DNA from: Oxytricha trifallax
Taxonomy: Eukaryota > Ciliophora > Spirotrichea > Sporadotrichida > Oxytrichidae
Reading direction: 5' to 3'
DNA: 64,000 nt
Assembly: GCA_000711775.1 (NCBI GenBank)
Contig: ARYC01000061.1
Span: 124,001-188,000, forward strand
Shown: positions 9,910 through 21,002 of the stretch, piece by piece
How positions within the stretch are numbered: the first letter of the stretch is position 1
How the letters are laid out: the number at the start of each line of letters is the position of its first letter
The notes under the pieces: generated by a model
The model's input: the letters and a program-made list of their open reading frames with translations, nothing else
The model's database searches: none
Told to the model about the DNA's origin: nothing
Program-made: the position numbers and the translations under genes

Positions 9910-11756
9910 ATGGGAAACGTCTGTGACTTGCATCAGCTGCCAGATAGAACACAGCACCTTCATCTCAAGCCAAAGAAGAATATTACTAAGTCATATTACA
10001 ATATTTTAATTAACAATTATTAATAATAATATAGTTTATAAGAATAAGGGTTAATACTCTGTGGGAGCTACGCTTATTAGAGATGCTGATTCAGTTGAAA
10101 TAAGTGTTAGTTTTTGGGATTAATTGTTCATTTTTGGCAAGAAAAACAATCATAAATTATATAAATATGATATTCTTGTTATTAACTATATATTTTATCT
10201 AATGGATGGGCTTGTCATGGAAATCAGATGCTGCCCAATGGATGTGAGGGAGGATACGCCGAAGAATTTAATAGTTTTGATGTTTAGGCTTATATCTGCT
10301 AAGCTGATGACATAATTATCTGCACTATAGTTATATGCATTCTTTATTATTATATATAGTAATTTTGCATCAAATTATAACTGTTTCAAGAGAATTGAGG
10401 AGTAGAAAGAGCTGCCAAAGTGGTTTGGATACTACATCAAGAAAAAAGAAACCATTGAATTGCAGTTTAGTTCTCTTGTTATTATTAGAAATCAGATCAG
10501 AGCAAGAGGAATGGATAAACTTGGATAAATATAATATTTAATTTTTATGCCAATAGTGCTTATAAAAGAATTATGATAATAAGATATTTTAATTAATATA
10601 CTTGGTGGCGAGTTCAGCTTATCTGGTTCATTTACCTATACGTCAGGGGATTTATTAATGAAAATGAAGTACTAGAATCTATACATGCTTGACGTAGTTG
10701 CAAAGATAAATTAAGATGCTAAAATCATAAAAGGATCATGGTTTATAGGAAAACAAATTAGAATATTTATAAAAGAATTTTCGTACAATTGTGATAAATT
10801 ATATAAAATTAAGCTTAACAAAGTGACGTATTAAAGATATCGTTAATGGAAACAAGAGTTAAGCCTTGGAACTTTATCAAAAAAATGGAACCTACTATTA
10901 AAGTTGGGAATCATTAATGCAGATTAAAGGGGCCATCAATTAAAAGAAATTCTATTTGTTATTAAAGATTATATTTAAGTATTTTAAATCAATTACTAAG
11001 ACAGGTTGGGCTTGTGATGGCAGAACTATAATAATTAACCTTTTGCTTATATTTTTATAAACCATTTTTGCATTCAAGTGCTTAGGAGGTATCACAGACT
11101 TCAACAAAACAGAAAAAACTCCAAAATACGACTGCAGAGAGTGTGACTTCGACTTGTGTGATACTTGCACAAAATACTCACTCTGGGCAGACCAGTTCCT
11201 TGCTAAGAATAAATAAGTGTGGTCTGGCACACTTCAGAAAGATTTGAGTGCACACTAGCATTTCTTCAATAATAAAGACGTTGCGGGGAAGGAGAGAAAT
11301 GAGAGCTCATAACTTGAGTAGATCGACTAGATTATACTCACCAATATCGTTTTCATTGATAAAATCATTTATATAAAATAACATGAGCATAATTTTACCT
11401 AAATCTCATTATATACCAATAATTAATTTACGGGTTTGGTGCTGATAAATTAAATTCAATAATTAGATAAGTTAATGGAAATGATGAAGATTTTGTAATT
11501 AATGGAAGACTAAAGAAAAGTACAAAGGAAGTCAGTTTTATCAAATACTACTTGAAAAGCAAAGAAATTCTTAATTTCACTGGAAAGATTAATGAAGAAG
11601 GCAATTAAAATAATAAATTATATAAATGAAATCATTAATATTTGTTATAAGTTATGATTAATATTATAAATTATTGGCAATAATATAGAAGGACAGTGGT
11701 CTAACTCAAAGACTAAAATTAATGGGAGATTTGAGATAAATTTGATTGAAAAATGA
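9910..11756 (+). CDS. C1: ZZ/C1-like zinc-finger and beta-repeat protein
   Basis: MGNVCDLHQLPD start (possible N-myristoylation). Architecture in order: FWDQLFIFGKKNNH; a first finger-like module (NGWACHGNQMLPNGC...AYICQADD...ICT); a beta module (GGEFSLSGSFTYTSGDLLMKM and GSWFIGKQ); a linker with KPWNFI; and a second finger (GWACDGRT...FKCLGGITDF...YDCRECDFDLCDTC). The last reads like the W-C-D-G / C-x2-C-D-F-D-x-C-x2-C pattern of ZZ or DC1-type zinc fingers. A second beta module (IILTNIVFIDKIIYGFG...DFVINGRLKKS...NIEGQWSNS) ends at TGA 11754-11756. At least eight IESs interrupt it, and most junctions align with C2. Zinc binding is inferred from the Cys pattern; the biological role is unknown. 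Confidence 0.8.
9976..10046. other. IES in C1, pointer AAGAATA
   Basis: AAGAATA at 9976-9982 and 10040-10046. Excision joins LKPKKN to KGQYSVGATL. Confidence 0.85.
10157..10198. other. IES in C1, pointer TTAT (or ATATT)
   Basis: TTAT at 10157-10160 and 10195-10198 gives KNNHKL-SNGWACHG, matching C2 in length. An ATATT pair is an alternative in-phase choice. Confidence 0.5.
10519..10605. other. IES in C1, pointer ACTTGG
   Basis: ACTTGG at 10519-10524 and 10600-10605. Excision joins ARGMDKL to GGEFSLSG. Confidence 0.85.
10752..10822. other. IES in C1, pointer AACAAA
   Basis: AACAAA at 10752-10757 and 10817-10822. Joins GSWFIGKQ to SDVLKISL, homologous to the AATCT junction of C2. Confidence 0.85.
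10936..10995. other. IES in C1, pointer TCAATTA
   Basis: TCAATTA at 10936-10942 and 10989-10995. Joins CRLKGPSI to TKTGWACDG, matching the uninterrupted CGVKGPQFKKTQWACD of C2. Confidence 0.85.
11367..11430. other. IES in C1, pointer ATTTA
   Basis: ATTTA at 11367-11371 and 11426-11430. Joins VFIDKII to YGFGADKL. Confidence 0.8.
11600..11681. other. IES in C1, pointer GGCAAT
   Basis: GGCAAT at 11600-11605 and 11676-11681. Joins GKINEEGN to NIEGQWSN. Confidence 0.85.
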
Positions 11757-12707
11757 AACATATTAAAGACAATAAGTAGAATAAGATTTATGATTTAAAT
11801 ATATAGCTAATAATAATATCATGATTTCATTAAATTATTTAACGTTAAAAATTTTATAAAAGCTATAGTGTCTATAAGTTAATTTAAACAAAAGCATAGA
11901 ATTAAGAGAATTTTTATCAATAAATTGGAAAATTGAATAAAAAATATAAATTTAAACTAAGCATTATATCTTTGTTGGATAAATTGAAACTTCATAAAAC
12001 TAATATATTTATTTAGAAATAATTGAAATAACAAAATAAGAAATTAAAAGCAAAATAAAAACATTAGTACTTTTATTGAAATATAATTATAGAATTTATT
12101 ATTCTAGAAAAATAATGATCTATTTTTTGATTATATTTATCGAATTTTCAATTTTTATAAATATTATTTTTACTTTTTCAGCAATAATTTCGTATTTATT
12201 TATTTTTTAAGTTCAAAATTAACCAATTTAGATCAATTTGATAATTATAATTATTATCAGATTTAAATTTTTATCTATACTTAAGTTTATTGATAAAATT
12301 ATATAACAATAATAATTTTTTATTATTCCTGATGATAGAGAAAATTAGAATCTATTTTTTAATTTTTATGTTTTATCTTTTTTATTAAGTAAGAATACTT
12401 GTTATATTTGCATAATTGACAAATTTATATAAATATCTTGTTCAATTTATTATTTAAGGGAATAAAATAAGTAATTACCTGATTTTATATAATTGTATTG
12501 CGAATTTATTTCCAAAAAATAGGAAGTTAAAAATGAAGAATTTATTTTCATTTATGAATTCGACTTCTTAACTCCATATCTTTGATATATAAACAGCTGA
12601 TTTATATTTAATTATTACACTCAATAAATTTAATATTTTACATGAACAAACTTATTAATGATTATAAAAGTTATTTTATAATTAATTTTCTTCAATAAAG
12701 TTATAGA
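11757..12707. other. C1-C2 spacer, no gene seen
   Basis: 950 bp, very AT-rich. No coding character on either strand. Confidence 0.55.
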
Positions 12708-15614
12708 ATGGGCATCTGCGGATCAAAAGAGAGTCAATAAACCAACGCTATGGATCATTTCCAACTCAGAAAGAAAGAGTCGGTTAAAATTATATTATTT
12801 AGAAATAAGTTTATTTAATAGTCACTATTTTTTATGAAGTAATAATTTAAATAAAAAATAACATAATTATAACTCCAAATACAAAACCAGTGCACCAATA
12901 GTAAAAGAGTCAAATGCTTAAGAGAGATCTGTTACTTTCTGGGACACTGAGTTAGTGCTAGGCACAAGAAACAATCATTAAATATTAATTATTTAAATAT
13001 TATTATACTTATACCACTTCTTTTTATTACTCATTTAGATTAATTAGAAGTAAGAAACTTAATATGTTTAATAGTTAGCTTAACTTTACTAAATAATATT
13101 AAATATAAATTACTTGAAGTATTTTTTAGCTAAATTAGTTTTAATGAATGGATGGGCTTGTGATGGTGCAATGATCTTACCAGGGGGTTGTTTAACAGGT
13201 TGCGGAATGCCCCAAAGCTCCTTAAATGTCAAAGGCTATTTCGACATGAACGGAGATTTATCTATTTGTACTATTAATTGAAGGAAAATCAAATTATAAT
13301 AACACATTTATTGAATGGAATACTTACCTATAATAGCTGTGTTGAGAGAATTGAAGATGACGATGAGCTCCCTAATTGGTGTATAAAAATTCATAAAAAT
13401 AAGAATATTATAATATTTCTATTACAAAATCACTCTATTCATAATAAATAAAAAAATGAGACAGAGAGAGAGCAAACTATTTAAGTATTATCTACTTTTG
13501 AATATATTAAAAAACACTAAGTATCTTTGATTGAATATTTTTTAAAGTATAATTCAGTTATTAAAAATTGATATTATATTGGTATGGATATATCTTTCAG
13601 GGAGGCTTAAAAGTGCCCTTCACTCTTGATAAATTCGTGATATTGAAAGACAAAATCATTGGCCACGGCAATGAGAAGCAAGGAGGTGACTTTAAGATAT
13701 CTGGACACATTAACAAAGCAAGCGGGGATGTCTATATGAAACTTAAATACAAAAACTCATATGTAGTCGGTAAAAAAATTTAGAAAAATATCTAAAAAAT
13801 TTAAATATCATTTATTAAATTATTTATTGGGGAAAATTTAGAAAAGATAATCCCATTTAATAAAAGCAATTTATAAAAAGATATTGACATACAAATTACT
13901 CAACTTTTTAAATATGAAAACATTTCGTAATTAATTCAAATTCATTATTCTATTCAAAATCTCTCTTCCTCAATTCTTGTTATATAAAATCCCTTTATTA
14001 GTATATAATTAAAATAGTCGACTATAGAGGATTACAAACTGATGATGGCTTGTCTATCAAAGGAAAATGGTATATCGGCAACAAATCTCTTTCATGTAAA
14101 TATTTATATTTATTGAAATATATAATCTGAGAAGTTTAAGATCACACTCGTACCATTAAGTTTCAACCCTTGGGATAACATCGAACTTCCAGAGGCAGAA
14201 TTTTAAACTCACATTCACAAATGCGGTGTTAAGGGACCTCAATTCAAAAAAACATAATGGGCTTGTGATTGCAGAACCTACTACTCATTTATTATAAACA
14301 AAATTATTCATCTCTAAATTAATAAATAAGTTTTACCATTCAAGTGCTTAGGTGGTATTACAGATTTTGGTCAAGCTTAACACATCGCCCATTACGCATC
14401 ACTAAAAATAAAATAATGTTTGTCTTTTTATCAATTTATTATAATTTCAGAATTTAATAAAAGAAACATTAACATAAATATAATATCCTCACCATTTCTT
14501 TTTTTGCAATAAAATTAGAATTTTTTTATATTTATTCTATAAAATGCAAAGAATGCGACTTTGATATTTGCTTAGCTTGTTCAAAGTATGCTTACTGGAT
14601 CGAAGAGCAACTCAAAAACCACAAGCAAGTATGGAAAGGATGGTACATGGTTGGCAACGAAAAGACTGAGTTCACTCTTAGCAACATAGTCATGAAGGAC
14701 AAATACATCTATGGATATGACTCTGATGCTTATGGAGATTTCGTGATCAATCATTCGAAATATTTAATTACCGAAATTATATTATAATTCTGGTATTTTT
14801 AAAGCAAAATATATTAAAAAAAAGAGTAAAAGAGACTTTTAATTAGATTATTTGTTAGTTTATATAATTTTAGTAAGCAATTATAGATTAAATTTATGAA
14901 ATATGTTAGTAAATAAATGATCAAGAGGGAAATATTTCTTCACATTTAATTTAAATACATAATTGATTTATTGACAAAAAATATTTTGAATTTTAAATTC
15001 TTTATTGATAAAAAATTTACTATGAAATATATATTTATGATTGTTATTCAATTAAAGAAAAGTTTAAGAATCAAGTATAAATTAAAAAAATTGGTAAATT
15101 ATGACAAATCATTGTTTACTCTGTATCTCAAATATGTTTTGATAAATCATTTTATATATTTAAATATATTTGATTTTTATAAGTGATATAACGCTTTTTT
15201 ACCAAATATATCAACAATATATTAAGACGATTTAATAATTTAATCATTAAATAATTACCTATTATTTACTATAAGTTGAAAAAGTTGATAATATTATTTA
15301 TTTTATTAATAAATTTTTTAAGAATGGAAGACGCAAGAGAGATGGAACTATTATTTTTAATAAGAGATACTATAAAGAGAAAGATATAATCCTATATATT
15401 TAATAATATATTTATAATTTAAATTCAATATAATCAAATAATACCAAATTTTATAAATAAAATTGAATTAATTTAATTAATAATTTTATGAAAGAGTTTG
15501 AAAGTTTAAATTAGTATCGTATACTCTGGAGTTTTATCAAATAACACTCACATCAAGGGAAGATGGGCAAGAACAAATATTTCTGGGCCTTTCGAAATAA
15601 CACTAGACCAATGA
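12708..15614 (+). CDS. C2: paralog of C1, ZZ/C1-like zinc-finger and beta-repeat protein
   Basis: MGICGSKESQQTN start. It follows the C1 plan: FWDTELVLGTRNNH, first finger (NGWACDGAMILPGGCLTGC...), RIEDDDELPNWYGYIF, beta module (FTLDKFVILKDKIIGHG...FKISGHINKASGDVYM...KGKWYIGNKS), NPWDNIELPEAEF, second finger (WACDCRTYYSFKCLGG...HYACKECDFDICLAC), second beta module (FTLSNIVMKDKYIYGYD...), ending IKGRWARTNISGPF and TGA 15612-15614. Nearly every split codon is restored by pointers (TTAAT, TAAT, ATTGGT, TAGTCG, AATCT, CATT, AT, AAT, ATC). The junction between RKKESVK and YKTSAPIV is probably AAA but is not unique. C1 and C2 are a diverged tandem duplication. Confidence 0.8.
13275..13334. other. 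IES in C2, pointer TAAT
   Basis: TAAT at 13275-13278 and 13331-13334, same phase. Joins DLSICTIN to SCVERIEDD. Confidence 0.75.
13375..13583. other. IES in C2, pointer ATTGGT
   Basis: ATTGGT at 13375-13380 and 13578-13583. Joins DELPNW to YGYIFQGGLK, matching the uninterrupted ELPKWFGYYI of C1. Confidence 0.85.
13764..14020. other. IES in C2, pointer TAGTCG
   Basis: TAGTCG at 13764-13769 and 14015-14020. Joins KNSYVV to DYRGLQTDDG. Confidence 0.85.
14084..14128. other. IES in C2, pointer AATCT
   Basis: AATCT at 14084-14088 and 14124-14128. A 40-bp IES joining KWYIGNKS to EKFKITLV. Confidence 0.8.
14286..14340. other. IES in C2, pointer CATT
   Basis: CATT at 14286-14289 and 14337-14340, same phase. 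Joins WACDCRTYYS to FKCLGGITDF inside the finger. C1 has an interruption at the same place (about 11030-11060) with a less certain pointer. Confidence 0.7.
14398..14545. other. IES in C2 with 2-bp pointer AT
   Basis: AT at 14398-14399 and 14544-14545. Excision gives HYA-CKECDFDIC, exactly aligning with YDCRECDFDLC of C1. There is no GT...AG at the borders, so it is not a normal intron. Confidence 0.75.
14749..15325. other. Long IES in C2, pointer AAT
   Basis: AAT at 14749-14751 and 15323-15325. Excision joins GDFVIN to GRRKRDGTIIF, matching VINGRLKKS of C1. The 574-bp insert is AT-rich; a 71-codon open frame inside it (14971-15186) looks like low-complexity noise. Confidence 0.65.
15389..15518. 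other. IES in C2, pointer ATC
   Basis: ATC at 15389-15391 and 15516-15518, same phase. Joins YKEKDI to VYSGVLSNN. Confidence 0.6.
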
Positions 15615-16295
15615 TAAAATCGACACTAAGTTTTAAATTTATTATATAAATTACAATTATTTATAACAAGTTACAATTACTTGATTTTTAAAAGTGAGGT
15701 GAAATTTTGAAACATTTCAATTAAAAGATTCAATTTAAGTTGTTAATTTAGTGACAGTTTTAATATCTATTAAAGAACTCATTTTTATTAAGCTGTCACA
15801 ACATTAAAAAATTTAGTTAATTTATTATTGGAATTTGATAATTTTTATTTTTCTTATCAACTTATTATAATTGCAATTTAAAGACAAATTTTTAAGAAAT
15901 TAAAATAATATATAAATATATATTGAATTTAAGTATGTGAATTTTAATAATAATAATACATTTTTATAAATATTATCCATAAAAGAATATTTCATTAACA
16001 TTTCAATAGTAAATTCTTAAAGTTATTTTGTAATTTATCCTACTTTTCTGAAAGAAAATCGCATTAATTTTTCTATTTCAATAATTACAATAAAATCTAT
16101 TTAATAATTATTAAAAAACATGTAATTTATAAAAACAAATTCTTGAACTTATGAAAACATTATAACAAACAATTTTGAATGTTTTCTATTATAGAGAAAA
16201 CTTTAAATTTGAACAGAGGCACGATTCAAAACACCACAATTTAATATTTCACATAAGGGGCCCCTCTTATCCATTAAACCAAGCTCTGCTCTTTA
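15615..16295. other. C2-D spacer, no gene seen
   Basis: About 680 bp of AT-rich sequence. A 69-codon open frame at 16175-16384 is the wrong frame of gene D and its leader. Confidence 0.5.
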
Positions 16296-17650
16296 ATGGA
16301 CTCTGGTCACTACGACCCCAAGAACTTCAAATACTCCTAAGATTAAAGCAATCAGGATTACATAAATTAACAGCACAAGCTTGATTAAATAACTACTAAG
16401 ATGATTGATACTAAACGAAAACTAAAACTTGCTTTTGATTAAGACATGAAAGAATCGTCTATTGATTAAAGTTAGATGGTTTAATAGAAATCATTTATGC
16501 AACATAAAGCTTCAAGAACTACTTAGAATTCACCGGTGAATGCCAAGAATTAAGCATCATTGAGTGAATAGTCTGTAATCAAGTTAAAAGTAATGAAAGA
16601 TTAGTATAGAGCTTAAACTTCAACTGCCTTGCCAGATACTATTATGGAGAAGACTAGGGATAAATCGAGTAAAATCATAGCTAATGAAAATAACATTAAG
16701 CAGAGTTAAAAATATATTATGTTATTTTACCATTTCTTAAAGACTTAATAGCATATTACCATATTAATGATATTCAATAAATTCTTATAACTCTAAAATT
16801 TAAAACTTGATTAATTTTATCAGTTAATATCCTGAAGGTAATTAAAATTGTAGACCAAATTTTAGTAGTCCTTTAAATTAATTACATCATAGCTAACATT
16901 CTAATATGCTTCTTATATATATATATATATTAATTTATATTTTTATTTCTAATAAGCAGAGTTCTTAAACAAGTCATGCAATTTAAAGAAGAAGAAATAT
17001 AATGAATCAAAGTGTTTTGAGTGCTGGCGGGGACAGTCAAAGTACCAGGATGAAATCTATTGATATTTATAAGTAAATGGTTGGAAAATAGTTATATAAC
17101 CTTCTCGTAATTAGGCTACTTAATTTTTGCATATTTTAGATTTATAAAAACTAAAATTAAGGAGCTCAAATTCATATTTTAAATCAGACTAACTATTGTA
17201 TATAACCCAGTACCAATATCGCCTTCAAATACAAGTTAATTGTACAACACAAGAGAAAACGTAAACAATTCAACACTTAATATTAGTAAAGCTCTAATGA
17301 ATAAGTCTCCAAAATCTTTAAATTAAATTTAAAAAGGGAAACATTTGAAGTTAAAACACATCCACGATATTAGTTTTAAAAAACCAGAGAATTTGAATCT
17401 GTAAACTCCAATTAGTTTAAGTACTTAAAATAGCCCCATTAGAACATTTTCTAAGCCAAATGAGAGCAATAAAAATAAGGTGATACACTCCCCTTTCTCA
17501 AGTGCAAAAATGGATGGACTAAATTCTGCTCATGATAGTCAAAATATTAAATAAATTTTACATGAAAATTAGATTGGAAATGCTGTTGTTCATGGAAAAA
17601 CTAATTAAGTCAAATTGCATCTTAAGAGATTCAATCACATTTAATAATGA
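16296..17650 (+). CDS. D: Ser/Asn/Gln-rich low-complexity protein
   Basis: Starts MDSGHYDPKNFKYSQDQ. It has no recognisable domain. It is rich in Gln, Ser, Asn and Lys, with short SP/TP motifs (NSPVNAK, KSPKS, TPISLS, NSPIRT) that could be phosphorylation sites. Two IESs are clear: an 11-bp pointer TAAGCAGAGTT (16697-16963) and TATAACC (17095-17207). Both junctions keep one frame to TGA 17648-17650, giving about 330 residues. Likely disordered; function unknown. Confidence 0.7.
16697..16963. other. IES in D, 11-bp pointer TAAGCAGAGTT
   Basis: Identical 11-mers at 16697-16707 and 16953-16963, in the same codon phase. Excision joins NNIKQS to SQTSHAIQ. Confidence 0.9.
17095..17207. other. IES in D, pointer TATAACC
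   Basis: TATAACC at 17095-17101 and 17201-17207. Joins MVGKQL to YNPVPISPSN. Confidence 0.85.
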
Positions 17651-17801
17651 AAAAATGTTTGGGCATAAACTAATGATTAATATTTAATTGACTTTATCAC
17701 TTCTTGACTAAAATTTAAAATTAAGGTTTTACATTCAATATCTTTAATTAGTTGTTAATTACTAATTTATGAATTTATAAATAACTTAACATAACAATAA
17801 A

Positions 17802-19629
17802 ATGGAGAATTTAGGTTTTAAGGAAAATTAGAAGTTAAAGAAAGGATTTAATCATCAAAGAAGGGGCAGTTAGATAGTAGAACCTTAATATAATAACTAT
17901 TTTAATAAGGATTAAAATGATAGTATGATTGAAGAAGGTCCTTTTTTATTTGATTTAAGAGAGTAAAAGCAGCATAATATATCTTAGAAAGAATAGAGAT
18001 AAGTTAAATTCAAGAGTAAGAATGAATAACAGACTCAAATTTATCACAATTCTGAATAATAAGCTAAATATTAAAAGAATTCACAAAGTAGCTTGAAAGG
18101 TGATCAAAATACATAATAAAAACTCTTTTAACTGTAATAATTGCTTAATAACATGAATGAATCAAAGAATTAAATAGGACAGTCAGCCGAGTATAAAATT
18201 GAAAATGTTTAATCTAAATTAAACTCGAATACTAATTTTTAATAAGAAAATACTTCAAATATACTCAGTCAGCCAAACACAAACAATAACACAGGCGTAT
18301 TAAACCTTACAAATTGTGAGAAAAGGCAACTTTTTCAATAACTTCTGTAAGAAATACGCTTAGATACCGATTCCAATCAACACTAAAATTAGACTGGGAA
18401 CATTAATGAATCTTAGCAAAATAACATATTCAACAATAGCAACACTGGAAATATGAAACAATAGTTTATAAACTTATTCTCCTCAGCTGAAAATACAGCT
18501 TAATAATTCCAGCATTTGCTAAAATTCTAAGATAATCAAAGTCAACCAAATTTTAATAGTTCAAGCTAAAGTCGTTAATAGTTTACTGATAAAACCAATT
18601 CGTAGTAACTCTTCAATTGTTAAGTTCAAGACAAAAGTCAAAATAATATATTAGAAAATGCTTAAAATTACAGTACTTAATAAAAGTAGAGTAGAAATTA
18701 GACAAGTTAATAGCAAAATTCATTCAATACCAATAAAGCAAGCAGAAAAAGTGAGAATAGTAGACAAGATAAGGAAAATGTAAATTTGGAATATATTGAG
18801 AAGAAAAAGAGCAAAATTAACTATAGATAACTTATTGAATAAAATGAATTTTGTGAGGCTATTATAAAAGGTAAATTATCTACATTAGTTAATCTATATT
18901 TTATATTTTACAGAGAAGATGAGGATTTTGGAATGCCAAAAAGATTAAGAAATTATGAGTTTACAAAAGCAGCTTTAATAGGAACTAAAAAGCAAAGCAG
19001 ATTTGCAACAAAAAATTATAAATCATAAAACTGACATTCAAGAATTAAAGGATGGTTTTTCTTTAAAATCCCAAAGATTTCTATATGAAATCGAGTAGTT
19101 AAAACAAAACTTAAGTTTTGCGGAAGACTAAAAATTGCAAGAAACTATTAAAAATGAGAAAGCAATGCGAAAATTAAAACATTATAAGAAATCTATACAA
19201 GAGTTAGAGCAATTAATCAACTAAAAATAGAGTAATAATCTGAATGTTAATGAGTTAAAAAGTAAATATGAAAGTAAAAATCAATAAATGTTGAGTGAAA
19301 TTAGTGATTTAAAGAAGATTATATAGAAATATGAGGGACTTATTGGAAAGTATAAAGATCAAAATGATAAATTAAAGAGTGCCTGCAGCTAGCGGAAAAA
19401 TCAATTAATAATATAAAAAGATCAGCAAATTTATTTTTAAGATCTTTAAAATTAATAAAATAAAATTTTTAAGGACAACACTAAGCAATTTCTTTAGAAA
19501 TTAACTCTATATCATTAAATTACATTTAAGTTGCTAAAAATAGTTGATAGCAACAAGTTATAAAATATAAGGAAATTTAATTATTTTTTAAATGTCAAAC
19601 AATTAAAAATACACTCACTTGGTAGATGA
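17802..19629 (+). CDS. E: Gln/Asn-rich N-terminus plus long coiled-coil protein
   Basis: MENLGFKENQKLKKGFNHQ start, then about 330 Gln/Asn/Ser-rich residues. A 43-nt GT-AG intron (18871-18913) follows. Splicing switches frame and yields EKMRILECQKDQEIMSLQKQ followed by more than 150 residues of heptad-like coiled coil (for example QELEQLINQ, LSEISDLKKIIQKYEGLIG). The open frame runs to TGA 19627-19629, but gene F starts at 19592. The true 3' end is therefore probably a little earlier, behind an unresolved junction. Function unknown; a structural or scaffold role is plausible. Confidence 0.65.
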
Positions 19630-20850
19630 TGAAAATGCATCCCATCGTAATACATCAGATAATCGTTTATCAATAATTTCTTCACAATAAGATACATTAG
19701 CCAGCTCTATATTATTTATAAGGCATTGTTTCACATGATTTCATTTTATCTTATTTACTAAATTAATGTCTCTCACTAAGAATCATTAGATGGAAGCAGC
19801 ATCACTCCATCGTTAAGCTTAATAAAATCCGACACCCTAACTAATTACTTATCGCAGCCTTAATCATAAATTAACAGTGTAGATGCAACTGACTTGGAGA
19901 ATGGTACACGAAATTAAGCTGAAAATCGTAATATGATAATAGTTAAAGTTAAGTTGGTAAATAACTAGGAAAAGGAAATTTAAATTGATTATAACTCAAG
20001 CATAACAATTGGAGAGTTCAAATACATGGTAAATATAAAGAATTGAGAGATAACTCATTGTTTATAGGCATTTTAAGAGCAAATTGAGAAGAGAAACTAT
20101 ATTATAAAGTTGATATATCAGGGTAAATTGCTTAGTGATGAGAAACTTATGAAGGAGTTAAGTAAGTGCAATTACTTAGTAATTTAATCACATTTTAGAC
20201 TTGAAAATTAATCCATACATACATGCAAGCATTGTTGAAATTGAGGCAGAACAGGAAGTAGATGAAGAATCTATAAACAACACAGAAGAAATCATGAATA
20301 AGTTTATCTTTTTTCATATTAAATCTAAAACAGCGGAAATGCGATGGACTTGACAAATTACTTAGCAATCTTACAAAACTATCAGGACTAAATCAGAGCC
20401 ACATAAGATAGAATGCGATCAGATATTAGCATTTAAAGACCGAGAAGAAATGTTACTGTTTCTTAAGAAATCTAAAGTAGGCGAAGACCTGGTAATAATA
20501 GGCGTGCTTTGAGGTTCAGCAGTTCACTATTTTCCAGAAATAGATAAGAACCGAGAGTTTCGTACAGATCTTAATTAATAAGTGAAGATGGAAATTGCTC
20601 CGATTTTGCTTGGGGATTTATTCTAGGCTTCATTTTCCCCTTGCCATTTATTATAATGATATTGCTCTGTAGAACGAAAAGGCTTGCAAAAACTGGATTA
20701 ATACTGGGTTTTATTGCTCATTTGTATTTCAGTCTAGGAAGTGTAAATCAATAACCAACCACAAATCATAATATTGTTAAAAAGCAATTAATTCAATCTT
20801 AAGAGTTTTAAGATATATAGTTTTATGTTTTTTTTTCTCATTAATTTATT
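19592..20850 (+). CDS. F: Dsc3-like ubiquitin-domain membrane protein
   Basis: MSNNQKYTHLVDDENASHR start and a Ser-rich leader. Then a ubiquitin-like fold: IVKVKLVNNQEKEIQIDY, SITIGEFKYMAFQEQIEKR, IIKLIYQGKLLSDEKLMKEL (hydrophobic core and Y-Q-G-K-L-L turn). After a basic low-complexity linker comes DFAWGFILGFIFPLPFIIMI, a short basic loop, and GLILGFIAHLYFSLGSV. A W-G-F-x-L-G-F first helix and a closely spaced second helix are hallmarks of the C-terminal domain of Dsc3/TMUB-like ER proteins (DUF2407 type). Three short introns (20029-20067, 20162-20198, 20302-20333) and one IES (pointer CATTAG) are in frame. The 3' end is approximate because no in-frame TGA occurs before gene G. Role inferred: ER or Golgi membrane ubiquitin-ligase complex subunit. 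Confidence 0.7.
19695..19789. other. IES in F, pointer CATTAG
   Basis: CATTAG at 19695-19700 and 19784-19789. Joins SSQQDTL to DGSSITPSL. Confidence 0.85.
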
Positions 20851-21002
20851 TGTTTATTAGTAATACAAGTGGTTAAAGAGCTAGAACTAATAATTGATTA
20901 AGATAATATTTTGTATGAGTACATTAAATTAAAAGTGTTTGAGTTGTTAATTAATGCTAACTTAATTACTATAATTTTTAAATTAACAAAACCTACATCA
21001 AA

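Noticed and set aside
14971-15186. 71-codon Lys/Phe/Ile-rich open frame
   Set aside because: Entirely inside the long C2 IES; composition is that of AT-rich noise, and there is no partner or domain.
16910-16935. (AT)n microsatellite
   Set aside because: A short simple repeat inside the first IES of gene D; no functional signal.
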